From the IMG/VR virus record IMGVR_UViG_3300017762_000006, positions 1 through 55,450 of that record: DNA of 55,450 bases. One strand, written 5' to 3'. A model generated the notes under the pieces. It saw only the letters and a list, made by a program, of their open reading frames with translations, made no database searches and was not told the origin of the DNA. How positions within the stretch are numbered: position 1 is the stretch's first letter; each line of letters opens with the position of its first letter. A program made the position numbers and the translations under genes. Below are positions 20,120-28,722 of this stretch, in pieces. This DNA is from a virus.

Positions 20120-20824
20120 CTAGGATAAAAAATCTTGTATTCCTCTTAATATTTCTTTATTACTATGTTCGCACGATTCACAGTCATACTCTAAATCATA
20201 TGTTATTGCAGGAAGATTACTAACAAATGTTACAATTTTATCAAATTGTTCAGACGTAAGACTTTCCATAAATTCCTTTTTATCTTCATCAGTATATTCC
20301 TCAAACCTAATAATATCATCTTCCGTATAGAGACAACTCATGCATAACAAAACAGTATTGTAAATATTTTCTACAGCCGAATCTGTATTCATATCTTCTC
20401 TTAAAATAATCTCATAGGATGGATATTTCATTTCTATAGTAAACTGGTCATTAAGAACAAATTTTTTGTCAGGTCCCTTTTTAATTTTTATATCTTCTAG
20501 ATCTACTTTAACTTTATTTTCGTGGTCGCATTCTCTGCACTTCATTATAAGATCAGCGCTCTCACCTACACTTTTTCCCCTGATTTGTAGAAAAATATAT
20601 TCAAGATCAAATATTGCTAACTTATCGATTTCAATATCTTCATATATACAGGCCTTAATAGTATCTACTACTGCCTGTAATATCTGTTTTTCATCTTGAG
20701 ACTCTAATGCTATTAGCAGAACCTTTTGTTCTTTAACTAAAAACGGTCTAAAATATACCTTTTTGTCTGTTGATGGAATAGTGATTTCATACTTTGGTAC
20801 ATCATTTAATTTGGGTAGTGCCAT
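20120..20824 (-). CDS. 26: Baseplate hub assembly protein gp26
   Basis: The 234-residue protein matches the T4 baseplate protein family of gp26 in its N-terminus: MALPKLNDVPKYEITIPST, then YFRPFLVKEQKVLLIALES, and LAIFDLEYIFLQIRGKSVGE. Two Cys pairs, Cys96-x2-Cys99 and Cys215-x2-Cys218, suggest a zinc ribbon made from both halves. gp26 helps assemble the central baseplate hub. It lies 12 bases after the tube-protein gene and just before the gp51-like frame, as in T4. Confidence 0.85.
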   Translation of the reverse strand: MALPKLNDVPKYEITIPSTDKKVYFRPFLVKEQKVLLIALESQDEKQILQAVVDTIKACIYEDIEIDKLAIFDLEYIFLQIRGKSVGESADLIMKCRECDHENKVKVDLEDIKIKKGPDKKFVLNDQFTIEMKYPSYEIILREDMNTDSAVENIYNTVLLCMSCLYTEDDIIRFEEYTDEDKKEFMESLTSEQFDKIVTFVSNLPAITYDLEYDCESCEHSNKEILRGIQDFLS

Positions 20825-20836
20825 TCATTTCATCCT

Positions 20837-21550
20837 TTACGAAAATGCTCTGCTAAGTGCGGTCCCTATTTGTGTTTTAATAAATTTCTCAGTGGCATTT
20901 TGAACGCCAAATTCTACTGGTTCCCAGTTAGTATAAGATAACTGAATGTTAAGCTCAACTAAACCGTCTAACTCGTTATTTAATTGTATAGCATTCATTG
21001 ATGTCGGGAAAGCATCTATGAGTCTGCAACTATAAACGACTTGATCTTTTGTAACAAAATCTAAATCAAGTTCACCTTGTGCAAAATCAAATGGTCCGAT
21101 TTTAGGCAATCGGCTTTGAATTTCTGCCGGCAGTTTTGGTAGCCCAAGTGGTGTAGAATACACTGGAAGACCAAATCCCTTTTTAAGTTGCTTAATTAGA
21201 ACAGGTTTGGCATAACCCTCTTTCCCTCTTTGGTATCCTACTTCCTTTGTTTCTTGATTAACTGCCAAGTTTTGCCATGTCTCAAAATACTTTCTAATAC
21301 CATAGTCATTCATCACGTGGAATGTCATACTTGTATCTGTTATTGCATACCCGTACGGAACTTTCTCAACTTGCATGCCGATCCGCCGCTCACTAGTTAG
21401 TATCTGTCTGCCTGGTAACTGTACATCTTTGCATAAGAGGTTTACTTCTTCTCCTCTTACTCCGTTGATAGAAGGAAGTATGACCTGGAATACACTTGAC
21501 CTAGCCATGCCATCTCTTTTAGATATAAGCCCTTTAAATTTATCTATCAT
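20837..21550 (-). CDS. Baseplate tail-tube protein, gp54/gp19-type
   Basis: The start at 21550 (MIDKFKGLISKRDGM) is preferred over 21604, which would run well into the previous gene. The 237-residue protein has VNLLCKDVQLPGRQILTSERRIG, SMTFHVMNDYGIRKYFETWQ and a late VYSCRLIDAFPTSMNAIQ. These fit the tail-tube fold of the T4 gp19/gp54 superfamily (LPG..i...e....g, then sF..d....r..f..W). Two tube-initiating proteins, gp48 and gp54, are expected; gp48 is at 22697, so this is most likely gp54. Confidence 0.65.
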   Translation of the reverse strand: MIDKFKGLISKRDGMARSSVFQVILPSINGVRGEEVNLLCKDVQLPGRQILTSERRIGMQVEKVPYGYAITDTSMTFHVMNDYGIRKYFETWQNLAVNQETKEVGYQRGKEGYAKPVLIKQLKKGFGLPVYSTPLGLPKLPAEIQSRLPKIGPFDFAQGELDLDFVTKDQVVYSCRLIDAFPTSMNAIQLNNELDGLVELNIQLSYTNWEPVEFGVQNATEKFIKTQIGTALSRAFS

Positions 21551-22134
21551 TAGATCATTTTCCTTGAAGAAGAATAAACAGCTGCAGCACTTGTTTTTTG
21601 CCAATCAGCGGTTGGAAGAAACGCTGCGATCTCCCACTCGGGCGCGTGTACTTCAGCAAATCTACTTCTCACGTTTCCCGCAAGATAATGTTTGATACAC
21701 GGCTTAAAATATTTAAACTTAGATGCTCTCTTTAATGTATTATATGTAACGTTAAATTTAGTTGTCTCGTCATACTTATTATTATTTGTAATATCCAATA
21801 AAGAGTCTAAAAACTTTGCTCTCAGCGTAGGTGGTATATAATGCAAATTAAGTCCCATAAATCCTTTTGGTGCAGGGCTTAATACAATAGTAAGCGGAAA
21901 GCTATCATAGAACGGGAGTTTATCTTTATGCTTAGGATCATAGAAAAACATCTGCATTGATCCAATAAGACGTCTGCTGCCGAGAGATAGTTGCTCATCT
22001 TTCATTAATTGATTTCTATTGATTCGTCTGATACCTTGTACCTTACGACGAAACCAGTCACGCGACTGACTTGTGCGTGGCGTAATACCTGCCCTAAAGG
22101 CGTCTTGTTCTATTTTTTGAAATAAGTTGCTCAT
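21550..22134 (-). CDS. Conserved T4-like structural-region protein, function unsettled
   Basis: The 194-residue protein has AGITPRTSQSRDWFRRKV, MQMFFYDPKHKDKLPFYDSFPL, GFMGLNLHYIPPTLRAKFLD and WEIAAFLPTADWQK. I associate this combination with a protein found beside gp4 and tube genes in marine T4-like phages, where it is usually hypothetical. A role in DNA packaging completion (gp2-like) or in the baseplate is possible but unproven. Its last base overlaps the next start, and it follows gp4 by 9 bases. Confidence 0.65.
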   Translation of the reverse strand: MSNLFQKIEQDAFRAGITPRTSQSRDWFRRKVQGIRRINRNQLMKDEQLSLGSRRLIGSMQMFFYDPKHKDKLPFYDSFPLTIVLSPAPKGFMGLNLHYIPPTLRAKFLDSLLDITNNNKYDETTKFNVTYNTLKRASKFKYFKPCIKHYLAGNVRSRFAEVHAPEWEIAAFLPTADWQKTSAAAVYSSSRKMI

Positions 22135-22143
22135 GTAGCTTAT

Positions 22144-22656
22144 TTATCTCTTTTTTAAGACTTTTTTTCTACTGATAGGCTTTATCGGCCTAAGGGGCTT
22201 CAACGCACCTTTTTTACTCTGCGAAGGCATGATACCCATTTCAGTAAGAGTCTTTTCAGTCCATATTTGGAATTCCCATCCACGATCTTTGGCATACTCA
22301 TTTGCTGCTTTCCACTTGTTCATATTTTTAACGTAAGTCATTGCCTCACCTATATAGCGTTTTGATTTATCAGGCCGCTTAGGTGGTTTCGTTTCTTTAT
22401 CTGGCTTTATTTCTACAAGTATAGTCCTATTGTCTTTAAAGGTTATTTTTAAATCAGTAAAATAGCGATGGTATTTTTTATCTACTTCCCATAAATATGG
22501 TACAACTACTTCTTCTGAAGACCAATTTTTTATGTTAGGATTATTATCGCACCATACAAAACAATATCTTTCCCACATGGATCTAAAGGTTACCTTGTCT
22601 GGATCACCCTTATATTTAGTTCTATGTTTTACTATGTATTTACCTGAATAAGCCAT
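22144..22656 (-). CDS. 4: Head completion protein gp4 (gp50/gp65)
   Basis: The 170-residue protein closely follows T4 gp4: a SGKYIVKHRTKYKGDP-type N-terminus, then FRSMWERYCFVWCDNNPNIKNWSSEEVVVPYL, KYHRYFTDLKITF and ILVEIKPDKETKPPKRP. The D...K E-I-K core (TDLKITF, then LVEIKP) resembles a PD-(D/E)XK nuclease fold, as noted for the family. gp4 completes heads before tail joining. It is the first gene of the minus-strand block, 22 bases from a minus-strand late box. Confidence 0.9.
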   Translation of the reverse strand: MAYSGKYIVKHRTKYKGDPDKVTFRSMWERYCFVWCDNNPNIKNWSSEEVVVPYLWEVDKKYHRYFTDLKITFKDNRTILVEIKPDKETKPPKRPDKSKRYIGEAMTYVKNMNKWKAANEYAKDRGWEFQIWTEKTLTEMGIMPSQSKKGALKPLRPIKPISRKKVLKKR

Positions 22657-22663
22657 ATAAATA
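22656..22663 (+). promoter_or_regulatory. T4-type late promoter, rightward
   Basis: Exact TATAAATA on the plus strand, 33 bases before the gp48 start. It overlaps the first base of the minus-strand gp4 start codon and forms a divergent pair with the box at 22678-22685. Confidence 0.8.
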
Positions 22664-22677
22664 ATCTCATAAAATTC

Positions 22678-22685
22678 TATTTATA
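22678..22685 (-). promoter_or_regulatory. T4-type late promoter, leftward
   Basis: The plus strand reads TATTTATA, i.e. TATAAATA on the minus strand, 21 bases between box and the gp4 start. Transcripts from this box and the rightward box at 22656 would overlap in the 15 bases between them. Confidence 0.8.
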
Positions 22686-22696
22686 GGCTTGCAAAT

Positions 22697-23752
22697 ATGC
22701 CCAATGATCCATATCCATTTACTATCAATACATATAGTCCACAATTTGTTTTTCCTCTAGAAAATAAAGATGATTATAGAGGTTTTATTCGGTTCGAAGC
22801 CTTTGATGAAGACTATCAGAGTTTGTCGAGTCTTGCTAATCAGGGCCTAGCTTCCTTAGGAGTAGACGCGGCTCCTATTGCGGGAATTGCTGCAGCAGAT
22901 GAATTTAATTCTATACAAGATATATTAACATCTGGTCTTACTGGAAGTGAACATCAAACCGTAAAAGGAAAATCCAATAAAACTATTAATAAAGGTGAGG
23001 CTATTCTCTATCTACCGCAATCAATTCAAGTTCAGGATAATATTCAGTACGGTTCTTTAGAATTAGGTGCAATTGGTGCTACTGCTATGCAAGGTGTTGC
23101 TGCCGGGACTGGTGCCGTTGCTTTAGGTGGAGAAGCTCTTAAAAGTATCATGAGTGATATTGCAGCAGCGGCATTTGGTGATCTAGGTGACGCCGGCGCT
23201 GCCGCGGCGGTGCAAAGAACAGCTAAAAGATTTGGTGCGCCTCAAATAGCAGGGGCGATTGCTACTTCTACTGGAGTGACCATCAATCCAAATAATAGAA
23301 ATATTTTAAACGGTGTGGGGCTTAGAACGTTTAGGTTTCAATTTAAATTAATTCCTACTTCAGCAAAAGAGTCAGAAGTTATTAAAAAAATGATAAAATG
23401 GTTTAGAGTTGCAATGTACCCAGACATAGGCGTGCCGATAAGCCAGGCTCAAGGAACAAGTCTTACTTTAAAATATCCATCTAAATTTAATATAACAATG
23501 GAATATGGAAACTTTTTAAATGCTGGGATACCAGGAGAAACTAAGCAAGTAGCAACTGGTTTGTTGCCATGTTTTCTTCAAGGCTTTGATGCAGTTTATA
23601 ACCCTAATGCAATGGCATTTCATACAGATGGAAATCCTCAAGAAGTAGATATTAGTCTAAATTTTGTTGAAGAAAGAACTCTTAATAGAAACGATGTTGA
23701 AAATGATGGTCACGATTATAATGATTACTTAACAGGTGCAGGAGCTGGATAA
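22697..23752 (+). CDS. 48: Baseplate tail-tube cap gp48
   Basis: The 351-residue protein has an N-terminal strand region with YRGFIRFEAFDE and a long Ala/Gly-rich helical insertion (residues 120-185). The C-terminal tube-like core reads LRTFRFQFKLIPTSAKESEVIKKMIKWFRVAMYPD, SLTLKYPSKFNITMEYG, LLPCFLQGFDAVYNPN and EVDISLNFVEERTL. These are the recognisable blocks of T4-like gp48, which caps the baseplate and starts tail-tube growth. It is first in the rightward late operon and is coupled to gp53 by TAATG. Confidence 0.8.
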   Translation: MPNDPYPFTINTYSPQFVFPLENKDDYRGFIRFEAFDEDYQSLSSLANQGLASLGVDAAPIAGIAAADEFNSIQDILTSGLTGSEHQTVKGKSNKTINKGEAILYLPQSIQVQDNIQYGSLELGAIGATAMQGVAAGTGAVALGGEALKSIMSDIAAAAFGDLGDAGAAAAVQRTAKRFGAPQIAGAIATSTGVTINPNNRNILNGVGLRTFRFQFKLIPTSAKESEVIKKMIKWFRVAMYPDIGVPISQAQGTSLTLKYPSKFNITMEYGNFLNAGIPGETKQVATGLLPCFLQGFDAVYNPNAMAFHTDGNPQEVDISLNFVEERTLNRNDVENDGHDYNDYLTGAGAG

Positions 23753-24816
23753 TGACTTTTTTTACGAACTTTCCACTTGTTGCTTATAATTTCGGTAACG
23801 AGAATTCGCAAGCAGCGTTTCAAAATTTAACGACTTATATTGATATTATAGATCAACTGTCTGATCAAATAGGGGTATATACCGAAATAGTTATTCCGAA
23901 CGGCGAGAGACCCGATGTATTATCTCAAAACTTATATGGAACTACCGATTATTATTGGCAGTTCTATTTATTAAATGAAAAATTAAGAACGCAAGGTTGG
24001 CCGTTTACTCCATCTGAAGTATATGATTATCTTAAGTTATATTATCCTAATACTACAATTAAAACAAATTCGAATCTTCAGTCAGAGTTTTTTGTTAATG
24101 ATCTTATTGCAAAAAAAGATATTGATGGGACATTTGATAATCCACCTTTCAAGGGTAAAATTATTAAAAAGGACTTAGACCTTGGGCATCTTATTGTTAA
24201 GCCTATTGTTGAAGTTGCTTCTATAGCTATTACTAATGGAGGATCTGGTTATACAGATATTCCTACTATTTCATTTTCGGGTGGAGGCGGCGGTGGAGCT
24301 GTAGCGGTGCCAGAGTTAAATGAAGATGGAGAAGTGTCAGGCGTAGCAGTTATTGATGGCGGAGATGATTATAAATCTGCTCCTACTATAACTTTCTCTG
24401 CTCCTGAATTAGCACGAGGAGTTAGAGCCACTGGTATTGTCACTCTATCTAGCTACGGATTGCCAGGAGGCTCTCAAGAACTTTGGTCTCAAAAGGGCGA
24501 AAAAGACATAGGACTTTGGACAGGTTCTCCCGCTGCAGATCCGGATAGTTTTGGGATTGTGGCTCAACAATCATTTGCGCAGTATGAAAGCGTGCATCAT
24601 TATGAAGACGCTAATGGTAATATAGTAGATCTTCCAAGGCAAATTGATGGAGGCGTAGATAATCTCCCCTTTACTTTAAATAATCTTGGATATACTGGTA
24701 AAACTATACAACAACTCTTTATAGAAAACAATGATAATCTGTCACAAATTAAAATATTTACGCCAGAGGTTGCAAGGCGAATTCAAGACGAATACCAGAG
24801 GCTTCTTGTTCAATGA
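23752..24816 (+). CDS. 53: Baseplate wedge protein gp53 with inserted Gly-rich domain
   Basis: The N-terminal 110 residues match gp53: MTFFTNFPLVAYNFG, RPDVLSQNLYGTTDYYWQFYLLNEKLRTQGWP. The last 60 residues contain the family end (QIKIFTPEVARRIQDEYQRLL). Between them, residues 150-225 form two repeats of a Gly-rich beta motif (GSGYTDIPTISFSGGGGGGA, then GDDYKSAPTITFSAP). The total of 354 residues compares with 196 in T4. gp53 joins wedges around the hub; the insert probably faces outward. Confidence 0.82.
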   Translation: MTFFTNFPLVAYNFGNENSQAAFQNLTTYIDIIDQLSDQIGVYTEIVIPNGERPDVLSQNLYGTTDYYWQFYLLNEKLRTQGWPFTPSEVYDYLKLYYPNTTIKTNSNLQSEFFVNDLIAKKDIDGTFDNPPFKGKIIKKDLDLGHLIVKPIVEVASIAITNGGSGYTDIPTISFSGGGGGGAVAVPELNEDGEVSGVAVIDGGDDYKSAPTITFSAPELARGVRATGIVTLSSYGLPGGSQELWSQKGEKDIGLWTGSPAADPDSFGIVAQQSFAQYESVHHYEDANGNIVDLPRQIDGGVDNLPFTLNNLGYTGKTIQQLFIENNDNLSQIKIFTPEVARRIQDEYQRLLVQ

Positions 24817-26222
24817 ATCCAAACACCAACTTTACGCCAGAAACCTTTGATTTAACAAAGCTCTCGTTAAAAATACCTGGCTATAATTTTAAAATAAATT
24901 CAGGCACTGTTACTGATGAGATTGATATTATTCAAACGTCAGTCGAACTTAGTATGTTTGAGCACATCTCAATGCCGTACCTCACAGGTAAATTAGTACT
25001 TGTTGATGACTTCGGCTTGCTTGATTTTCCTGGCATTAAAGGCTCAGAAAAAATAGTTATTGAATTTGGATATCCAGCATCGTATATTAAAAATATAACA
25101 AAGACATTTATTATTAGATCTATTGCTTCTGCTGAAACTTATAACGACTTTACTAACGTTTTCGTGTTCGATTTAATTGAAGACATAGGTTATTATGATA
25201 AAGTTCAAAAGATAAGCAAAGGATATACCGGTACAGGTGAGCAAATAATCCAGTCTATTCTACAAGATAATCTTGGAATAGAATTGGATACTAACTTTAG
25301 TAAACCTTCACATCAATCTGCTTTTAAATACGTAGTGCCATACCTTTCTCCTATGCAGGCATGTTTGACAGTTTTAAGTAAAATGACTACTACTACTGGT
25401 TGTCCATATTTTCTTTATTCTTCTTTATATTCAGATAAACTTATATTGGCAGACCTTGAGTCCATATTAACAAGGCAGTCGTTTAACGAAAGCTTGCCAT
25501 TCGTATATTCTCAAGGGCAGACGAATGCTCCTTTAAATAACTTTGCGGCAATATCTTCTGCACTAAAAAGCTATTCTGGATCTGCATTAGAAGATACACT
25601 TAGCCTCGTAGAACAGGGAGCAGGTGGTATATTACATAACTATGTAGTTTTAGGTGATGAATCAAAAGATGACACAAGACATTATTCTATAGTTAACTCT
25701 GTTATAACTATGCTTGAGAATAATAATATTATTGACGAAAAAGAATTTACTAAACTTATCGATGAAAACTTTATTGTAGATCCTAGTGGGGCAACAGAAA
25801 AAACATTGGGAGAAATGAATTCAAAAATAATTTCAACCATTTCTACATCTAACTACCCTTTAACTCCGGTAAATAGCTTTAACCAAGAGTCAACTTATTT
25901 TGAAGCAGTCCTACCAGAATTTAGAAATGCGCTTTTATTATATCTTACTAAAAATATCTATAACCTAGAAATGCCAGGGTTTTTGTTTTTACCTAAAACT
26001 AATTCATCTGAGAATGTATTGCTAAGTGTAGGTAATCAACTTTCTGTTACTATTTTAGGCGAATCTCCATCTTCACTAAATACAATAGTAAAGAAAAGCA
26101 CCACTAATTCGGGTAGGCACGTAATGCTTGCAAAAAGACATATTCTTGATATTCCAGAAAGGACGCATAATATTTCTATTCAATGCGCCAGAATATCTAG
26201 ACCGAATTTTATTAAAGGATAA
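24813..26222 (+). CDS. Baseplate hub protein, gp27-like
   Basis: The 469-residue protein starts with tube-like strands (LSLKIPGYNFKINSGTV, IIQTSVELSMFEHI, MPYLTGKLVLVDDFGLLDFPG). Then come FVFDLIEDIGYYDKVQKISKGYTGTGEQIIQSIL and YLSPMQACLTVLSKMTT, blocks characteristic of VgrG/gp27-type hub proteins (a sensor-like ...MsP...i..l...). Position directly before the gp5-like lysozyme agrees with T4 gp27, which trimerises around gp5. Sequence identity to T4 gp27 is not evident by eye. Confidence 0.65.
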   Translation: MNPNTNFTPETFDLTKLSLKIPGYNFKINSGTVTDEIDIIQTSVELSMFEHISMPYLTGKLVLVDDFGLLDFPGIKGSEKIVIEFGYPASYIKNITKTFIIRSIASAETYNDFTNVFVFDLIEDIGYYDKVQKISKGYTGTGEQIIQSILQDNLGIELDTNFSKPSHQSAFKYVVPYLSPMQACLTVLSKMTTTTGCPYFLYSSLYSDKLILADLESILTRQSFNESLPFVYSQGQTNAPLNNFAAISSALKSYSGSALEDTLSLVEQGAGGILHNYVVLGDESKDDTRHYSIVNSVITMLENNNIIDEKEFTKLIDENFIVDPSGATEKTLGEMNSKIISTISTSNYPLTPVNSFNQESTYFEAVLPEFRNALLLYLTKNIYNLEMPGFLFLPKTNSSENVLLSVGNQLSVTILGESPSSLNTIVKKSTTNSGRHVMLAKRHILDIPERTHNISIQCARISRPNFIKG

Positions 26223-26224
26223 AA

Positions 26225-27157
26225 ATGTATTACGGCGATAATATAAGATGGTTTCTAGGAACAGTCGTTGGCGTTAGTTCTCAACGTGCCGCTGTAGGCA
26301 AAGCTAAAATTAGAATACATGGTATCCATGGTCCTAATGTTGCTTTTGAAGATCTTCCATGGGCTGATTGCATGCTACCTACTACTGAAGCCGCAATATC
26401 AGGTATGGGTAAAATACCTCAGATACTTCCATCAAGTACAGTTTTTGGGATATTTGCTGACGGTGCTTTATCACAGTCACCTATTATACTCGGATCATTA
26501 AATAAATTTGAAAGACCATCAAAGATACAACAAAAGCTTGCAGGACTATCAGGTAATGCTGCGAGTCTTGCTGACAATAATGTCGGTAGAGATGGCGTAT
26601 TTATTCCTATTGAATTAAAACAAAGCTATAGAGACGATACTAGTATAGCACAAAAAAGAGTTATTATTACTCAGTTTTTTGTGGCTAATCGGCTATCACC
26701 TATAGCCGCAGCTGGTATCGTTGGTAATCTGCAGGCTGAAAGCGCGCTTGATCCTTCAAGGCCTACTGACGTAGTAGGTGAAAATTCATGGGGACTTGCA
26801 CAATGGAATAATTCAGCAAATGCAGGCTATCGTCAGGATAAATTAAGAGCCTTTGCAGAGTTAAGCCACAAGCAGCCAGATGACTTCTTTCTACAACTAG
26901 AGTTTATTTTACACGAGCTTAGAGGCCAAAAAGACACAGCAACTAATGGTGCAGCATTTGCTAGTACTTATTCAAAACTTATTAATACAACTACTTTTGA
27001 AGGCGGTATTAGCAATAGAAATTCTACGTGGGTGTTTTTAGATAAGTATGAGAATCCAGCACAAAAAACTAAGAAGTTAAAAAAACGAGAAGAGCTCGCC
27101 AGGCTTGCGTATGAAGACTATAATAACGCGCTCAACAATTCAATTAGTGGATTATAA
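26225..27157 (+). CDS. 5: gp5-like hub protein: OB domain plus tail lysozyme
   Basis: The 310-residue protein has an N-terminal OB-fold typical of gp5/VgrG (RWFLGTVVGVSSQRAAVGKAKIRIHG, SSTVFGIFADGALSQSPIILGSL, residues 8-92). After a linker, it has a Phage_lysozyme2-type domain at about residues 140-305. VGNLQAESALDPS carries the probable catalytic Glu172, and SWGLAQWN at 188-195 is the family GL.QW block. It would cut host peptidoglycan during tail penetration. Unlike T4 gp5, the needle part is not attached; it is encoded two genes downstream. Confidence 0.85.
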   Translation: MYYGDNIRWFLGTVVGVSSQRAAVGKAKIRIHGIHGPNVAFEDLPWADCMLPTTEAAISGMGKIPQILPSSTVFGIFADGALSQSPIILGSLNKFERPSKIQQKLAGLSGNAASLADNNVGRDGVFIPIELKQSYRDDTSIAQKRVIITQFFVANRLSPIAAAGIVGNLQAESALDPSRPTDVVGENSWGLAQWNNSANAGYRQDKLRAFAELSHKQPDDFFLQLEFILHELRGQKDTATNGAAFASTYSKLINTTTFEGGISNRNSTWVFLDKYENPAQKTKKLKKREELARLAYEDYNNALNNSISGL

Positions 27158-27159
27158 TA

Positions 27160-28722
27160 ATGTCATCTGAATTTATTCATAGCATATTTTCAAATCTTAG
27201 AAGAGCTCAAAATATTGAGAATACTAACACAATTCTTAATCAGCTACAAACACAGGCAGCCATTAGTAAAGTCTCAAAGGCTGGTGTTAATCCTGGAGAT
27301 AATTTTAATGGATTCTCTTCTCTTACTGGTATTAATGATGTTGTTAGTAATGTTGCCGGCTCTACCCCTACTCAGGTTACTACTAATCTAGTTTTAACGG
27401 AGCTTACTTCGGTTAACAATTCTGAATTGTCTTCGACTTTAGTCAAAGAAGTAGGAAGCCAAAGTGATCTTACTACAATAACAGGAAGCAATGATTTAAC
27501 AACAGGTAGTCTATTAGATGACGTTGTTTCATCAGGATCCCCTGAAGCGATGGCTCAGGCACTTACTACTGCTGTAGGAGCAACTAGCGATCAAATAAAG
27601 GCAATAGTAGGAAGAAATATAGATCTCTCAAGCCCCCTTAGCTCTACAGGATCCCTTAATCCTATGGATGATTATGAGATTTATGCACAGAACTTTCTTA
27701 CTTCTTCTTTTAATAATATTTTTTCTGTTACTAATTCTTTAAGTGCATTAAAATCTAATGCAGTTTCCGAGTTTTTATCGTCCGCAGGAAAAGTTATTGC
27801 AAAGAATACTGCCGGCTATAATTCTATTATGGATAACATAGTAGAGGATAATCTTAAGATAACTGAAAATGCTGTTTTACAGCTCACCTCTCCGGAATTT
27901 AGTAGATCTTTCGAAAATAACAAAGTAAAAATTATATCCCTAATAGCCAATAAAAATTATATTAAAGCTGTTGATCTAATATCATCGATGAGTAATAAAA
28001 CCGCGGATGAAATATATAAAGCTTTAATTATCATAGACGTTTCTGCAAGTAAAAATCTAGTAGAAAATATTCCTGTTAGTTCAGTTCCTGGCATTGACTT
28101 GTCTAAACTTAAAAATGAGTGGAAAGGAAGAGATACTCCGAATTCTTATTTTAAAAATAATATGTTCAGTGAAAGAGAGATACTTAATGAAGTAAGTAAT
28201 ATTGATAGAGATATTACTGAAGTAATCATTATTAGCACCAATACTACGACCGACGTATTAGCAAATGCGTATAGCTTACACCAAAAAGCAATCGATGCTG
28301 GTAGAAATGGTATAGGATATCATTATGTATTTACAAGATCCGGTGATTTACAGAGAGGTCTTCCTGCTGATAATGAAACTCCACCTAATAGGCTACTAGT
28401 CAACGATCACCATAAGAGATCTATTGTTATTGGTTTAGTCGGAGGTATAGATAGAGAAGCTGGTAGAGGAATAAACTATAGAGATTATTATAGCTCAAAT
28501 TCTTACACCGATCAACAAATGAAAACTCTTAAAAAATTCTTAAAAAGCTTATATCTCGTAAAGCCTGGAGTGCAAGTATTTGGTATAAGTCAAATAAACG
28601 TTAATCAGCCTGGTCCACATTTTGATGTAGATTCTTTTATTAAAAATTCGTTTAAAAGACAAAATAATCTAGACTATGATCCTAGTGTTAATCCTCCCCT
28701 AGAAAGAAAAGATATAATATAA
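27160..28722 (+). CDS. Baseplate protein with degenerate N-acetylmuramoyl-L-alanine amidase domain
   Basis: The 520-residue protein has a Ser/Thr/Asn-rich N-terminal two thirds. From residue 354 its C-terminus follows the amidase_2/PGRP fold of T7 lysozyme: LANAYSLHQKAIDAGRNGIGYHYVF, DLQRGLPAD, SIVIGLVGGID, SYTDQQMKTLKKFLKSL and GPHFDVDSF. The zinc ligands are not conserved. The first His is in a stretch reading ISTNTTT, the second in VFGISQIN, and the Cys before P-x-F-D is Gly. Tyr387 remains. It probably binds or formerly bound peptidoglycan and now serves a structural role in the tail tip. Confidence 0.7.
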   Translation: MSSEFIHSIFSNLRRAQNIENTNTILNQLQTQAAISKVSKAGVNPGDNFNGFSSLTGINDVVSNVAGSTPTQVTTNLVLTELTSVNNSELSSTLVKEVGSQSDLTTITGSNDLTTGSLLDDVVSSGSPEAMAQALTTAVGATSDQIKAIVGRNIDLSSPLSSTGSLNPMDDYEIYAQNFLTSSFNNIFSVTNSLSALKSNAVSEFLSSAGKVIAKNTAGYNSIMDNIVEDNLKITENAVLQLTSPEFSRSFENNKVKIISLIANKNYIKAVDLISSMSNKTADEIYKALIIIDVSASKNLVENIPVSSVPGIDLSKLKNEWKGRDTPNSYFKNNMFSEREILNEVSNIDRDITEVIIISTNTTTDVLANAYSLHQKAIDAGRNGIGYHYVFTRSGDLQRGLPADNETPPNRLLVNDHHKRSIVIGLVGGIDREAGRGINYRDYYSSNSYTDQQMKTLKKFLKSLYLVKPGVQVFGISQINVNQPGPHFDVDSFIKNSFKRQNNLDYDPSVNPPLERKDII

